Positions 32,446 through 41,188 of a stretch of DNA of 64,000 nucleotides are shown in pieces. The notes below the pieces were generated by a model, which worked only from the letters and a program-made list of their open reading frames with translations, searched no databases and was not told the DNA's origin. A program made the position numbers and the translations under genes. Within the stretch, counting starts at the first letter, position 1, and each line of letters opens with the position of its first letter. This DNA comes from Actinomadura sp. NBRC 104425 (GTDB lineage: Bacteria; Actinomycetota; Actinomycetes; Streptosporangiales; Streptosporangiaceae): contig NZ_BSTN01000029.1 of the NCBI RefSeq assembly GCF_030269545.1, forward strand, positions 1-64,000, written 5' to 3'.

Positions 32446-32498
32446 TGAACCGAAAGCACAGTCAAACGGTTCACTTGGCCGGGGGGAGTGTGTACAGT
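32446..32498 (+). promoter_or_regulatory. Promoter with dyad before the methylase gene
   Basis: TTCACT (32470-32475) and TACAGT (32493-32498) have 17-bp spacing. TGAACCG (32446-32452) and CGGTTCA (32467-32473) form a 7-bp inverted repeat overlapping the -35. Autoregulation by the HTH of the downstream methylase is possible. Confidence 0.45.
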
Positions 32499-32538
32499 AG
32501 GGCCCACTCCCGCCAGAGCAGCTCCCACAGGAAGCCCG

Positions 32539-34635
32539 ATGCCGCAGCAGACCGAGCAACTCACCGCCGCCGAGATCTCCCGGCTCGCCGGGGTCACCCG
32601 CGCGACGGTCAGCAACTGGCGCCGCCGCCACGCGGACTTCCCGCGCCCGAGTGGCGGCACCGAGAGCAGCCCCACCTATGACCGCGCCGAGGTCGAAGCG
32701 TGGCTGGCGGCGCGCGGACAGCTGCCCGAGCCCTCCGCCAAGGACGAACTCGCGACCGAGCTGCGCAATCGGCAGGCGGGCACGCCGCTCAACGCGCTGT
32801 ATCCGATCGTGATCGCGCTGTCCCGCATGGCGCCGGAGGCGGTCGGCGAGCTGGCCGAGCTGCCCGACGCCGCACTCATCCATGAGCTGGACAAGGTCGC
32901 CGAGCCGTTCGCCGAAGCGGTGCCGACGGTCGCCGAATGTGAGTTCCGCCCGGATGACGCGGCGCTGTTGCGGAAGGTCGTGACGTGCGTCCGCGAGGAA
33001 GGCGCCCTGCCCACGGTCGAACTGATCGGCGGACGGCTCGCACCGGACACGACGGTCCGGGGCTCGTACGCCACCCCGCAGCCGGTGATCGAGCTGATGA
33101 CCGATCTACTGCCGGACGGCGTCCCGCCACAGGTGCTGGACCCGGCGTGCGGCGCAGGCGGGCTCCTGGCCGCGGCCGCACAGCGCGGAGCAACCCGCCT
33201 CTTCGGTCAGGACGTCGTGGCCGAACGGGCGGACCTGGCCGCGGCCCGGCTCGGCGTCCTCGCCCCGGACGCCGCCACGACGATCCGGGCCGGCGACAGC
33301 CTGCGCGCCGACGCCTTCCCGGGGCTCGCCGTCGACGCCGTGTTGTGCAACCCGCCCTTCGCCGACCGGTCATGGGGCCACGACGAGCTCTCCTACGACC
33401 CGCGATGGGTCTACGGTCTCCCGCCGAAGCTGGAATCGGAACTGGCGTGGGTGCAGCACTGCCTCGCGCACCTGAAGCCGGACGGCATCGCGGTGATGCT
33501 GATGCCGCCCGGAGTGGCCGAGCGTCCCTCCGGGCGGCGCATCCGGGCGGAACTGGCGCGCAACGGCGCAATACGAGCCGTCATCTCGCTGGCGCCCGGT
33601 GCGGCTCCCCCATTCAACGTGGGGTTGCACCTGTGGGTGCTGCGGCGCCCGGACCCGGCTCGCCCGGCGGCAGACCCCGTCCTGTTCGTGGACGCTTCGC
33701 AAGCGGACGGCTGGGACGCCGTACGGGCCGCGGTGCTTGACGCATGGCGTTCGTTCGCCGCCGCCCCGGACGACTTCGAGCCGGTGCCGGGGGTCGCCCG
33801 GGCCGTGCCCGTGCTCGACCTGATGCGCGCGGAGATGGATTTGACCCCCGTCCGGCATGTCCGCGCGGTGGCGCCGGTCGTCACGCCCGGCGACTTCGCG
33901 GCGACGGTGAACCGGCGGCGCGCGGAGCTGCGCCGAGCCGCGGAAGCCCTGCTCGCGAGCGACGACGCGGACTGGCCCGCGGCCGGGGACGAGCCGGTGA
34001 CGTGGCGGACGGTGACCGTCGGCGACCTGCTGCGCGGCAACGCGCTGGCGATGGAACGCGCGGTGACCGGGTCGCAGAAGACGGGCGAGCCCGCGGACGG
34101 CAGCGGAGCGCGGGTGATGTCGGCACAGGACGTCACGAACGGCGGCGCCCCGTCCAAGAACCAGGCCGACTACAACTTCCTGTCGCCGGTCCTCCTGAAG
34201 GAAGGGGACGTCCTGCTTCCGGAGACCATCGGCGGCGGGGTGCGCGCCCGCGTCGTCGGCCCGGAGGAAGCCGGCAGCATGCTCGGCCCGCACGTGCTGC
34301 TGTTCCGCCCGGACCCGTCACGGCTGGATTCTTGGTTCCTCGCCGGGTTCCTGTCGGCCGAGGAGAACGTGCACGGCGCCGCCACGGGAACATCGATCAT
34401 CCGCATCCAACCCCGCAGGTTGCGCGTCCCACTCATGCCATTGGACGAACAACGCGCGTACGGGAGGGCGTTCAAACGAATCGCCGCACTGAGGCGAGCG
34501 GCCGAGATCGCGGGCCGCCTGGCCGAGGAGACCGCACGCGAGCTGACCACCGGCCTCACCGCCGGAGCACTCGCCCCGCCGGGTCATGACCCTGGCAATT
34601 CCCGCGCGCACACCCCCGCGAAGCGCAACCATTGA
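32539..34635 (+). CDS. HTH - N6-adenine methylase - target-recognition-like fusion
   Basis: A 698-residue protein from the ATG at 32539 (CACAGGAAGC upstream). An AlpA/MerR-like HTH lies at about residues 8-30 (TAAEISRLAGVTRATVSNWR), followed by a helical HsdM-like N-domain. The N6-methylase motifs are DPACGAGG (about 201, AdoMet) and NPPF (about 271, catalytic). The last ~220 residues resemble one HsdS target-recognition domain plus its conserved helix (MSAQDVTNGG, LLKEGDVLLPETIGGG, MPLDEQRAYGRAFKRIAALR). It therefore looks like a methylase carrying its own single specificity domain, encoded upstream of a complete HsdM/S/R set. It overlaps hsdM by the TTGA junction if the first TTG is used. 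Confidence 0.85.
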   Translation: MPQQTEQLTAAEISRLAGVTRATVSNWRRRHADFPRPSGGTESSPTYDRAEVEAWLAARGQLPEPSAKDELATELRNRQAGTPLNALYPIVIALSRMAPEAVGELAELPDAALIHELDKVAEPFAEAVPTVAECEFRPDDAALLRKVVTCVREEGALPTVELIGGRLAPDTTVRGSYATPQPVIELMTDLLPDGVPPQVLDPACGAGGLLAAAAQRGATRLFGQDVVAERADLAAARLGVLAPDAATTIRAGDSLRADAFPGLAVDAVLCNPPFADRSWGHDELSYDPRWVYGLPPKLESELAWVQHCLAHLKPDGIAVMLMPPGVAERPSGRRIRAELARNGAIRAVISLAPGAAPPFNVGLHLWVLRRPDPARPAADPVLFVDASQADGWDAVRAAVLDAWRSFAAAPDDFEPVPGVARAVPVLDLMRAEMDLTPVRHVRAVAPVVTPGDFAATVNRRRAELRRAAEALLASDDADWPAAGDEPVTWRTVTVGDLLRGNALAMERAVTGSQKTGEPADGSGARVMSAQDVTNGGAPSKNQADYNFLSPVLLKEGDVLLPETIGGGVRARVVGPEEAGSMLGPHVLLFRPDPSRLDSWFLAGFLSAEENVHGAATGTSIIRIQPRRLRVPLMPLDEQRAYGRAFKRIAALRRAAEIAGRLAEETARELTTGLTAGALAPPGHDPGNSRAHTPAKRNH

Positions 34636-34667
34636 TTAACCCGCCCCACGGAACCGGAAGGAACCCG

Positions 34668-36650
34668 TTGGACACCGCCAAGTTCTCGGAGCTGACTAAC
34701 CGAGCCTGGTCCGTCGCGGACCTGCTGCGCGGCGACTACAAGCAGTCCGACTACGGCAAGGTCATCCTGCCGTTCACCGTGCTGCGGCGTCTGGAGTGCG
34801 TCCTTGAGCCGACCCGCGAGCAAGTCCGAGAGACCTACGAGCAGCGCAAGAACGAGAACATCGACCTGGAACGCTTCCTCCGCAGGGCCTCGGGGCACCG
34901 GTTCTACAACATCAGCAAGTACACGCTGAAGCAGATCGCCGGCGACCCGTCGCAGTGCGCCAGGCACCTGCAGGCCTACATCGGAGCGTTCTCCCCCAAC
35001 GCCCGCGAGGTGCTGGAGAAGTACGAGTTCGCCCAGCAGATCAAGAAGCTTGACGGCGCGAACCTGCTCTACCTGGTCGTCGGACGCTTCGCAGACCTGG
35101 ACCTGCGGCCGGAGGTGGTGGACAACCACCTGATGGGCTACGTCTTCGAAGACTTGATCCGGAAGTTCGCCGAAGCGTCCAACGAGACGGCCGGTGAGCA
35201 CTTCACCCCGCGCGAGGTCATCAAGCTGATGGTGAACCTCCTGCTGGCACCCGACCATGATGTCCTGTCGCAGCCGGGCACCGTCCGCGAGATCCTGGAC
35301 CCGGCCTGCGGGACGGGCGGGATGCTCAGCATTGCCGAAGAGTACATCCGCGAGCACAACAAGTTCGCGAACGTGAAGGTGTACGGGCAGGAGCTCAACC
35401 CCGAGTCCTGGGCGATCTGCCGCTCCGACCTGATGATCAAGGACCAGGACCCGGACAACATCGTCCACGGCAATTCGTTCACCAACGACGGCCACAAGGG
35501 CAAGACCTTCCACTACATGCTCGCCAACCCGCCGTTCGGAGTGGATTGGAAGAAGTACAAGAGCGAGGTCGAGTGGGAGCACGAGAATTTGGGGTTCAAC
35601 GGCCGCTTCGGCGCCGGGCTCCCCCGCTCTTCCGACGGTTCGCTCCTGTTCCTCCAGCACATGATCTCGAAGATGCGGCCGGTGGACCGGGACGGCTGCC
35701 GCATCGCCATCGTCTTCAACGGCTCGCCGCTGTTCACCGGCGCGGCCGGCTCGGGCGAGTCGGAGATCCGCCGCTGGATCCTGGAGAAGGACTGGCTTGA
35801 GGCGATCGTCGCCCTGCCGGACCAGCTCTTCTACAACACCGGCATCTCTACGTACTTCTGGATCCTCACCAACCGCAAGGACCCCGACCACCGGGGCAAG
35901 GTCATCCTGTTGGACGCCCGCGAGCACTGGGCCAAGATGCGCAAGTCCCTGGGCGACAAGCGCAAGTACATCACCGACGAGCAGATCTCCGAGCTCACCC
36001 AGCTCTACGGCGAGGCCCTCCAGGTCGCCGCCGACCCCGAGCACCCGCTGCACGGCAAGGTCAAGGTCTTCCGCAATGAGGACTTCGGCTACCGCCGCAT
36101 CACGGTGGAGCGCCCGCTGAAGCTCCGCTTTGAGATCACCGAAGCCACGCTCGACGCCATCCGCGACTCGGCCAAGCTCGCCAAGCATGTGGACACGGAC
36201 GCGATGGCCGACGCCCTCAAGCCGCTCGTGGGCAAAACCTGGAGCAAGAAGCTCGACGCCTACGACGCGCTCCGCGCGGCCATGGCCGAGGCCGGCGTCC
36301 TGTGGCCCAGCAAGCAGCCGTTCCTGAAAGAGCTGCGCGACATCATCGGTGTCCGCGACCCCGAAGGCGAGGTCCAACTCAAGAAAGGCGAGCCCGAGCC
36401 AGACCCTGACCTGCGCGACTACGAGAACGTCCCGCTGGACGAGGACATCCACGAGTACCTGCGCCGGGAGGTCCTCCCCCACGTCCCCGACGCCTGGATC
36501 GACGAGACGAAGACGAAGATCGGCTACGAGATCCCCTTCACCCGCCACTTCTACGTCTACCAGCCGCCCCGCCCCCTGGCCGAGATCGACGCCGAGCTCA
36601 AGGCCCTCGAAGCCGAAATCCAAACCCTCCTCTCCGAGGTGACCGAGTGA
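34668..36650 (+). CDS. hsdM: Type I restriction-modification methylase subunit HsdM
   Basis: A 660-residue protein from the TTG at 34668, which has GGAAGGAACC just upstream; a TTG at 34632 overlapping the previous stop is an alternative. The HsdM N-domain begins FSELTNRAWSVADLLRGDYK and YGKVILPFTVLRRLE. Motif I is DPACGTGGML (about residue 211) and motif IV is NPPFG (about 287). The EHFTPREVIKLMVNLLL segment precedes motif I, as in the family. It needs HsdS for specificity. The C-terminal ~150 residues are highly charged and end ALEAEIQTLLSEVTE, a likely coiled-coil contact. The hsdS GTG overlaps its stop. Confidence 0.95.
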   Translation: MDTAKFSELTNRAWSVADLLRGDYKQSDYGKVILPFTVLRRLECVLEPTREQVRETYEQRKNENIDLERFLRRASGHRFYNISKYTLKQIAGDPSQCARHLQAYIGAFSPNAREVLEKYEFAQQIKKLDGANLLYLVVGRFADLDLRPEVVDNHLMGYVFEDLIRKFAEASNETAGEHFTPREVIKLMVNLLLAPDHDVLSQPGTVREILDPACGTGGMLSIAEEYIREHNKFANVKVYGQELNPESWAICRSDLMIKDQDPDNIVHGNSFTNDGHKGKTFHYMLANPPFGVDWKKYKSEVEWEHENLGFNGRFGAGLPRSSDGSLLFLQHMISKMRPVDRDGCRIAIVFNGSPLFTGAAGSGESEIRRWILEKDWLEAIVALPDQLFYNTGISTYFWILTNRKDPDHRGKVILLDAREHWAKMRKSLGDKRKYITDEQISELTQLYGEALQVAADPEHPLHGKVKVFRNEDFGYRRITVERPLKLRFEITEATLDAIRDSAKLAKHVDTDAMADALKPLVGKTWSKKLDAYDALRAAMAEAGVLWPSKQPFLKELRDIIGVRDPEGEVQLKKGEPEPDPDLRDYENVPLDEDIHEYLRREVLPHVPDAWIDETKTKIGYEIPFTRHFYVYQPPRPLAEIDAELKALEAEIQTLLSEVTE

Positions 36651-37942
36651 CCACGGCATTTACCATCGATATAAGCGTTCTCGATGCCGCCCCTCGCCAC
36701 TGGGAACGGCGCCCCCTTTGGACGATTCTTCAGAGAAGAGAAAATTCCAATCATCCCCAAGAGCAACTTCTTTCCGTATACCGCGACCACGGCATAGTCC
36801 CCAAGTCCACCCGCGACGATAATTACAACAAACCCAGCGAGGATCTGAGCGCCTACCTACTTGTCGAACCAGGAGACCTTGTTCTCAATAAAATGAAGAC
36901 ATGGCAAGGATCTCTTGCCGTATCAAAGTATCGCGGAATAGTGAGCCCTGCATATTATGTATGCAAACTAACGGGCGAAGTTTATTCTAGATATATTCAC
37001 CACATCCTGCGAAGCTGGCCATACATTCACATCTATCAATCACTCTCCAAGGGAATTCGTCCAAACCAATGGGACTTGCCTTTTGACGAGTTTCGAGCGA
37101 TCCCAATACTACTTCCTCCCTTGGAGGAGCAGCGACGCATCGCCGACTTCCTCGACGCCGAGACCGCCCGCATCGATTCACTCCTCCAGGAACGAGACAA
37201 ACAAAGATCCGCTCTGGCCGAGCGCGAGGTGTCCATCATCGCAAGCGTACTAAGTGGAGGGGCAAGTGCAGACACAGGCAAGTCCACCGGATGGCCTTGG
37301 CTGCCATACATTCCCACAGATTGGTCAGTAGGTCCCGTCTATGCCTACTATGCCACCGACCTCGGGAAGATGCTAAATAAGGAACGGAGCTCCGGGCCAA
37401 ATAAAAAGCCTTATCTACGGAACGCAAATATCCACTGGTACGAGATTGACATCAGCGACGTCGCTACAATGACCTTCGAGCCGGAGGATTATCACAGGTA
37501 TCTTCTACAGCCGGGGGACTTGCTAGTGTGCGAAGGCGGCGCCGGTATTGCCGAGGCAGCCGTGTGGGATGGACGCATCCAAGAATGCTTCTACCAAAAG
37601 TCTCTCCATCGCGTTCGCAGCATTAGTCATCTTCCCGTCGAATGGCTCATGTACTGGCTTAAACTTGCAAAGTACGTGGGACTATTCACAGCCGAAGGAA
37701 ACATCGCAACCATTCCTCACCTCACAGGGGAACAACTTCGGAGCTATCGCATACCAATCCCATCGAATGGCAATCAATTGGCAGCGAGAATCACCAAACA
37801 AATCACCCATATCAAAGAGATTGATACTTCGCTTAAGCGAGCTCAAGAGTTGCTGCAAGAGCGGCGGAGGGCGTTGATTACGGCGGCGGTTACCGGGGAG
37901 TTCGATGTGTCCACGGCGAGTGGGCGCGGAATAGAGGACTAG
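36647..37942 (+). CDS. hsdS: Type I restriction-modification specificity subunit HsdS
   Basis: A 431-residue protein from the GTG at 36647 (GTGA overlap). It has the two-TRD plan. TRD1 covers about residues 15-160, and the first helix is at about 165-205 (LEEQRRIADFLDAETARIDS). TRD2 covers about residues 215-375, and the second helix is at about 378-420 (TKQITHIKEIDTSLKRAQEL, then LLQERRRALITAAVTGEF). The two helices space the half-sites of a bipartite target. Base composition is strikingly AT-richer here than in hsdM and hsdR, with codons such as ATA and TTA-type Leu/Ile choices. This indicates recent acquisition or swapping of the recognition domains. Confidence 0.95.
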   Translation: MTTAFTIDISVLDAAPRHWERRPLWTILQRRENSNHPQEQLLSVYRDHGIVPKSTRDDNYNKPSEDLSAYLLVEPGDLVLNKMKTWQGSLAVSKYRGIVSPAYYVCKLTGEVYSRYIHHILRSWPYIHIYQSLSKGIRPNQWDLPFDEFRAIPILLPPLEEQRRIADFLDAETARIDSLLQERDKQRSALAEREVSIIASVLSGGASADTGKSTGWPWLPYIPTDWSVGPVYAYYATDLGKMLNKERSSGPNKKPYLRNANIHWYEIDISDVATMTFEPEDYHRYLLQPGDLLVCEGGAGIAEAAVWDGRIQECFYQKSLHRVRSISHLPVEWLMYWLKLAKYVGLFTAEGNIATIPHLTGEQLRSYRIPIPSNGNQLAARITKQITHIKEIDTSLKRAQELLQERRRALITAAVTGEFDVSTASGRGIED

Positions 37943-37945
37943 ATC

Positions 37946-40900
37946 ATGGCGGTGCACCAGGAGAAGGTCTTCGTAGACCACATCGTGGCCCACCTGACGG
38001 AGAACGACAGGTGGGAGCTGGGGTCGCCGGGGGACTACCGGCCCGAGCTGGCGCTGGACCCCGTCCAGCTGTTCGCCTTCATCGAGGCGACGCAGCCGCA
38101 GGAGTGGGACGAGCTGCTCAACTACTACGGGGGTGACGCGGAGGCGGCCCGGCTCGGGTTCGCCAAGCGGCTCGGGCAGGCGATCGAGACCGATGGGCTG
38201 CCGGATGTCCTGCGCAAGGGCGTCAAGGACCGGGGCGTGCGCCTCAAGGTCGCCTTCTTCAAGCCGTCCCTCGTGCTCTCCGAGGACGTCCTGCACGACT
38301 ACTACGCCAACCGGCTGACCGTCGTGCGGGAGCTGGAGTACGCCACCAAGCACACTGGGAGGGGCAATCGGCTTGACCTGACGCTCTTCCTCAACGGCAT
38401 CCCGGTGGCGACCGCCGAGGTGAAGAACACCTTCACCGGGCAGGGGGTCGAAGAGGCCAAGCAGCAGTACCGCGCCGACCGCGACTGGTCGGAGCCGATC
38501 TTCGCCAAGCGGGTGGTGGCGAACTTCGCCGTAGACCCGCACCTGGTGTTCGTCGCGCCGGAGCTGCGCGGAAAGACGACCCGCTTCCTGCCGTTCAACC
38601 AGGGGTCCGAGGGGCCGGGCAACTCCGGCGGGAAGGGCAACCCCGCGCCGGCGCCCGGCAAGTACGCGACCTCCTACCTGTGGGAGGAGGTCTGGCAGTC
38701 GGACAACTGGCTCGACCTGCTCGAACGGTTCGTCCACCTGCACCGGGAGAAGGTCCCCGGCGGCCGGACCACCAAGCGGTTGGTCTTCCCCCGGTACCAC
38801 CAGTGGGACGCCGTCCGGAAGCTGACCGCGCACGCCGCGCGGCACGGCGCCGGCCGCAACTACCTGGTGATGCACTCGGCCGGGTCTGGCAAGTCCAACA
38901 CGATCGCGTGGCTGGCGCACCGGCTGACCTCGCTGCACACGCCCACCGATCCGGCCGAGCTGGCGCCGGGGGCGGCCGAGCGCGGGGTGAAGCCGGGCGA
39001 ACCGGTGTTCGACAAGACCATTATCATCACCGACCGGACGAACCTTGACGGTCAGCTGCGCGAGACCGTGGGCAGCTTCGAGCAGACGCACGGGCTCGTG
39101 GTGAAGATCGACGGTAGCGACGGGTCGAAGTCGTCGCAGCTCGCGCAGGCGCTGTCCAGCGCCAGCGGGAAGATCGTGACCGTCACGCTGCAGACCTTCC
39201 CGGCGCTGGTGGACTACCTGCAGGCCAACCCGGTCGAGATCCAGGGCCGCCGGTTCGCCGTCATCGTGGACGAGGCGCACTCGTCGCAGTCCGGCGATGC
39301 GGCGACCGCCGTCCGCAAGGTGCTGCGCGGCCTCGGCCTGGACGCCGACGACGACGAGCAGGGCGCCGCGTCGGCCGCCAAGGGCGACACCGACGCCAGG
39401 CTCGAGCAGCTCGCCGCCGAGCGCGGCCAGGCCGCCAACCTGTCCTACTTCGCGTTCACCGCCACGCCGAAGGCCAAGACGCTGGAGCTGTTCGGCGACC
39501 TGCGCGAGGACGGCAAGTACTGGCCGTTCCACACCTACTCGATGCGCCAGGCCATCGACGAGGGCTTCATCCTCGATCCGCTGCGCAACTACGTCACCTA
39601 CAAGACGTTCTGGAAGCTGGTCAGCAGGGACGCCAATGACGTCGAGGTGGACCCGGCCAAGGCCAACCCGATGCTCACCCAGTTCGCGTTGCTGCACGAC
39701 TCGACCGTGGTGCAGCACGCACAGGTCATCGTGGAGCACTTCCGTTCCCAGGCGAGCGGCCGTCTCGGCGGGCGCGCCAAGGCCATGGTGGTCACCGCGT
39801 CCCGGCTCGCGGCGGTGAAGATGTCCCGCGCCATCAAGCAGTACATCGCCGACCACCGCTATGACATCGGCGTCCTGGTGGCGTTCTCCGGGACGTTGGA
39901 CGTGGACGGCGAGGAGACCACCGAGGCTCAGGAGAACGGCATCTCCGAGAAGGAGCTGCCGAAGGCGTTCGCCTACACCCGCAAGGACGACAACGCCGTC
40001 AAGGCGGGCGGCAGGGGCAGGCCCGAGTACCGCATCCTGGTCGTCGCGGAGAAGTACCAGACCGGGTTCGACCAGCCGCTTTTGACGACGATGTACGTCA
40101 ACAAGAAGCTGCACGGCATCGCGGCCGTCCAGACGCTGTCGCGGCTGAACCGCACCGCGGAGCGCAAGTCGCAGGCCGACCTGGCCGTTCTCGACTTCGT
40201 CAACGAGGCCGACGCCATCCAGGAGGCGTTCCGGCCGTTCTACGAGGACGCCGCGGCTCTGCCGTCCGACCCGAACATGCTCTACCAGGCGCAGAGCCGG
40301 GTCATGCGCGCGGAAATCCTGTTCGACGCCGAGATGCAGGAGTTCATGAAGGTCTACCTGCGTGCCGAGGGCGACCCGTCCGCCTGGGAGAAGGCGCAGC
40401 CGGAGCTGTACCGGCTGATCGAGCCGGCCGTGAGGCGGCACGCCGAGTTGCTGTTCGGCGACGACGAAGACGACTGGCAGCGTGCCGAGGACTTCCGCGC
40501 CGACCTGAACGACTTCTGCCGCAAGTACGCCTTCCTCGCGCAGATCATCCCCTACCGCGACGCCGATCTGGAGCGGCTGTACCGGTACGGCCGGTACCTG
40601 CTGACCCGGCTGGAGCGCCGCCGAGACGGAAGCGTCGACATCGGCGAGATCGATATGACGCACATCCGGTTGGAGAAGACCGGCGAGCACGATGCGAGCC
40701 TGTCCCCGGACGGTGAGAAGGCGGAGCTGAAGAGCTTCGGGGACGGCCAGGGAGGCGCCAAGGAGCCGGAGAAGTCCCCGCTGTCGGAGATCATCCAGCG
40801 GTTCAACGAGCGGTTCGGCACCCAGTGGACCGAGCAGGATGTGATCAAGCCGTTCAACGAGACGGTGGCCGACGAGCGGGTGCAGCTCGCGGCCGTGGCG

Positions 40901-41104
40901 ACGCCGGACGATGAAGCGTTCGCGCCCGTCTTCGACGAGGTGTTCGAGGACAAGATGGCCGAGCACTTCGACTCGCAGGCCGAGCTGGGCCGCCGGTACT
41001 TCGACAAGAATGACGGCGACTTCCGGTCCCGGCTCAACAGCGAGATGCGCCGGGCGGCGTGGAACATGATCCGGCGTAACGCGGGCCTGTCGAAGACGGC
41101 CTGA
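37946..41104 (+). CDS. hsdR: Type I restriction endonuclease subunit HsdR
   Basis: A 1052-residue protein from the ATG at 37946, 3 nt after the hsdS stop. The N-terminal PD-(D/E)xK nuclease includes NRLDLTLFLNGIPVATAEVKN (about residues 138-160, quoted in part), with Asp, Glu and Lys in place. The SF2 translocase has Walker A HSAGSGKSNT (about 311), motif Ia IIITDRTNLDGQL, the DEAH box VIVDEAHSSQSG (about 441), FTATPK (motif III) and EKYQTGFDQP plus QTLSRLNRTA (motifs V and VI). A helical C-terminal region should dock on HsdM/S. All key residues are present, so an active restriction enzyme is expected. Confidence 0.95.
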   Translation: MAVHQEKVFVDHIVAHLTENDRWELGSPGDYRPELALDPVQLFAFIEATQPQEWDELLNYYGGDAEAARLGFAKRLGQAIETDGLPDVLRKGVKDRGVRLKVAFFKPSLVLSEDVLHDYYANRLTVVRELEYATKHTGRGNRLDLTLFLNGIPVATAEVKNTFTGQGVEEAKQQYRADRDWSEPIFAKRVVANFAVDPHLVFVAPELRGKTTRFLPFNQGSEGPGNSGGKGNPAPAPGKYATSYLWEEVWQSDNWLDLLERFVHLHREKVPGGRTTKRLVFPRYHQWDAVRKLTAHAARHGAGRNYLVMHSAGSGKSNTIAWLAHRLTSLHTPTDPAELAPGAAERGVKPGEPVFDKTIIITDRTNLDGQLRETVGSFEQTHGLVVKIDGSDGSKSSQLAQALSSASGKIVTVTLQTFPALVDYLQANPVEIQGRRFAVIVDEAHSSQSGDAATAVRKVLRGLGLDADDDEQGAASAAKGDTDARLEQLAAERGQAANLSYFAFTATPKAKTLELFGDLREDGKYWPFHTYSMRQAIDEGFILDPLRNYVTYKTFWKLVSRDANDVEVDPAKANPMLTQFALLHDSTVVQHAQVIVEHFRSQASGRLGGRAKAMVVTASRLAAVKMSRAIKQYIADHRYDIGVLVAFSGTLDVDGEETTEAQENGISEKELPKAFAYTRKDDNAVKAGGRGRPEYRILVVAEKYQTGFDQPLLTTMYVNKKLHGIAAVQTLSRLNRTAERKSQADLAVLDFVNEADAIQEAFRPFYEDAAALPSDPNMLYQAQSRVMRAEILFDAEMQEFMKVYLRAEGDPSAWEKAQPELYRLIEPAVRRHAELLFGDDEDDWQRAEDFRADLNDFCRKYAFLAQIIPYRDADLERLYRYGRYLLTRLERRRDGSVDIGEIDMTHIRLEKTGEHDASLSPDGEKAELKSFGDGQGGAKEPEKSPLSEIIQRFNERFGTQWTEQDVIKPFNETVADERVQLAAVATPDDEAFAPVFDEVFEDKMAEHFDSQAELGRRYFDKNDGDFRSRLNSEMRRAAWNMIRRNAGLSKTA

Positions 41105-41188
41105 CCGGGGAGCCCATTGCGATGGACGCAAGATCACCCACGCTGCCACACTTGTGACAAGGCCAGTCAAGTCGGCAGCGTCCAGGCA

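Noticed and set aside
41117..41188. N-terminal extension of the kinase with a CxxC pair
   Set aside because: The TTG at 41117 has no good ribosome site, and the extra 24 residues do not resemble kinase N-termini. The start remains uncertain, so it is noted only as an alternative.
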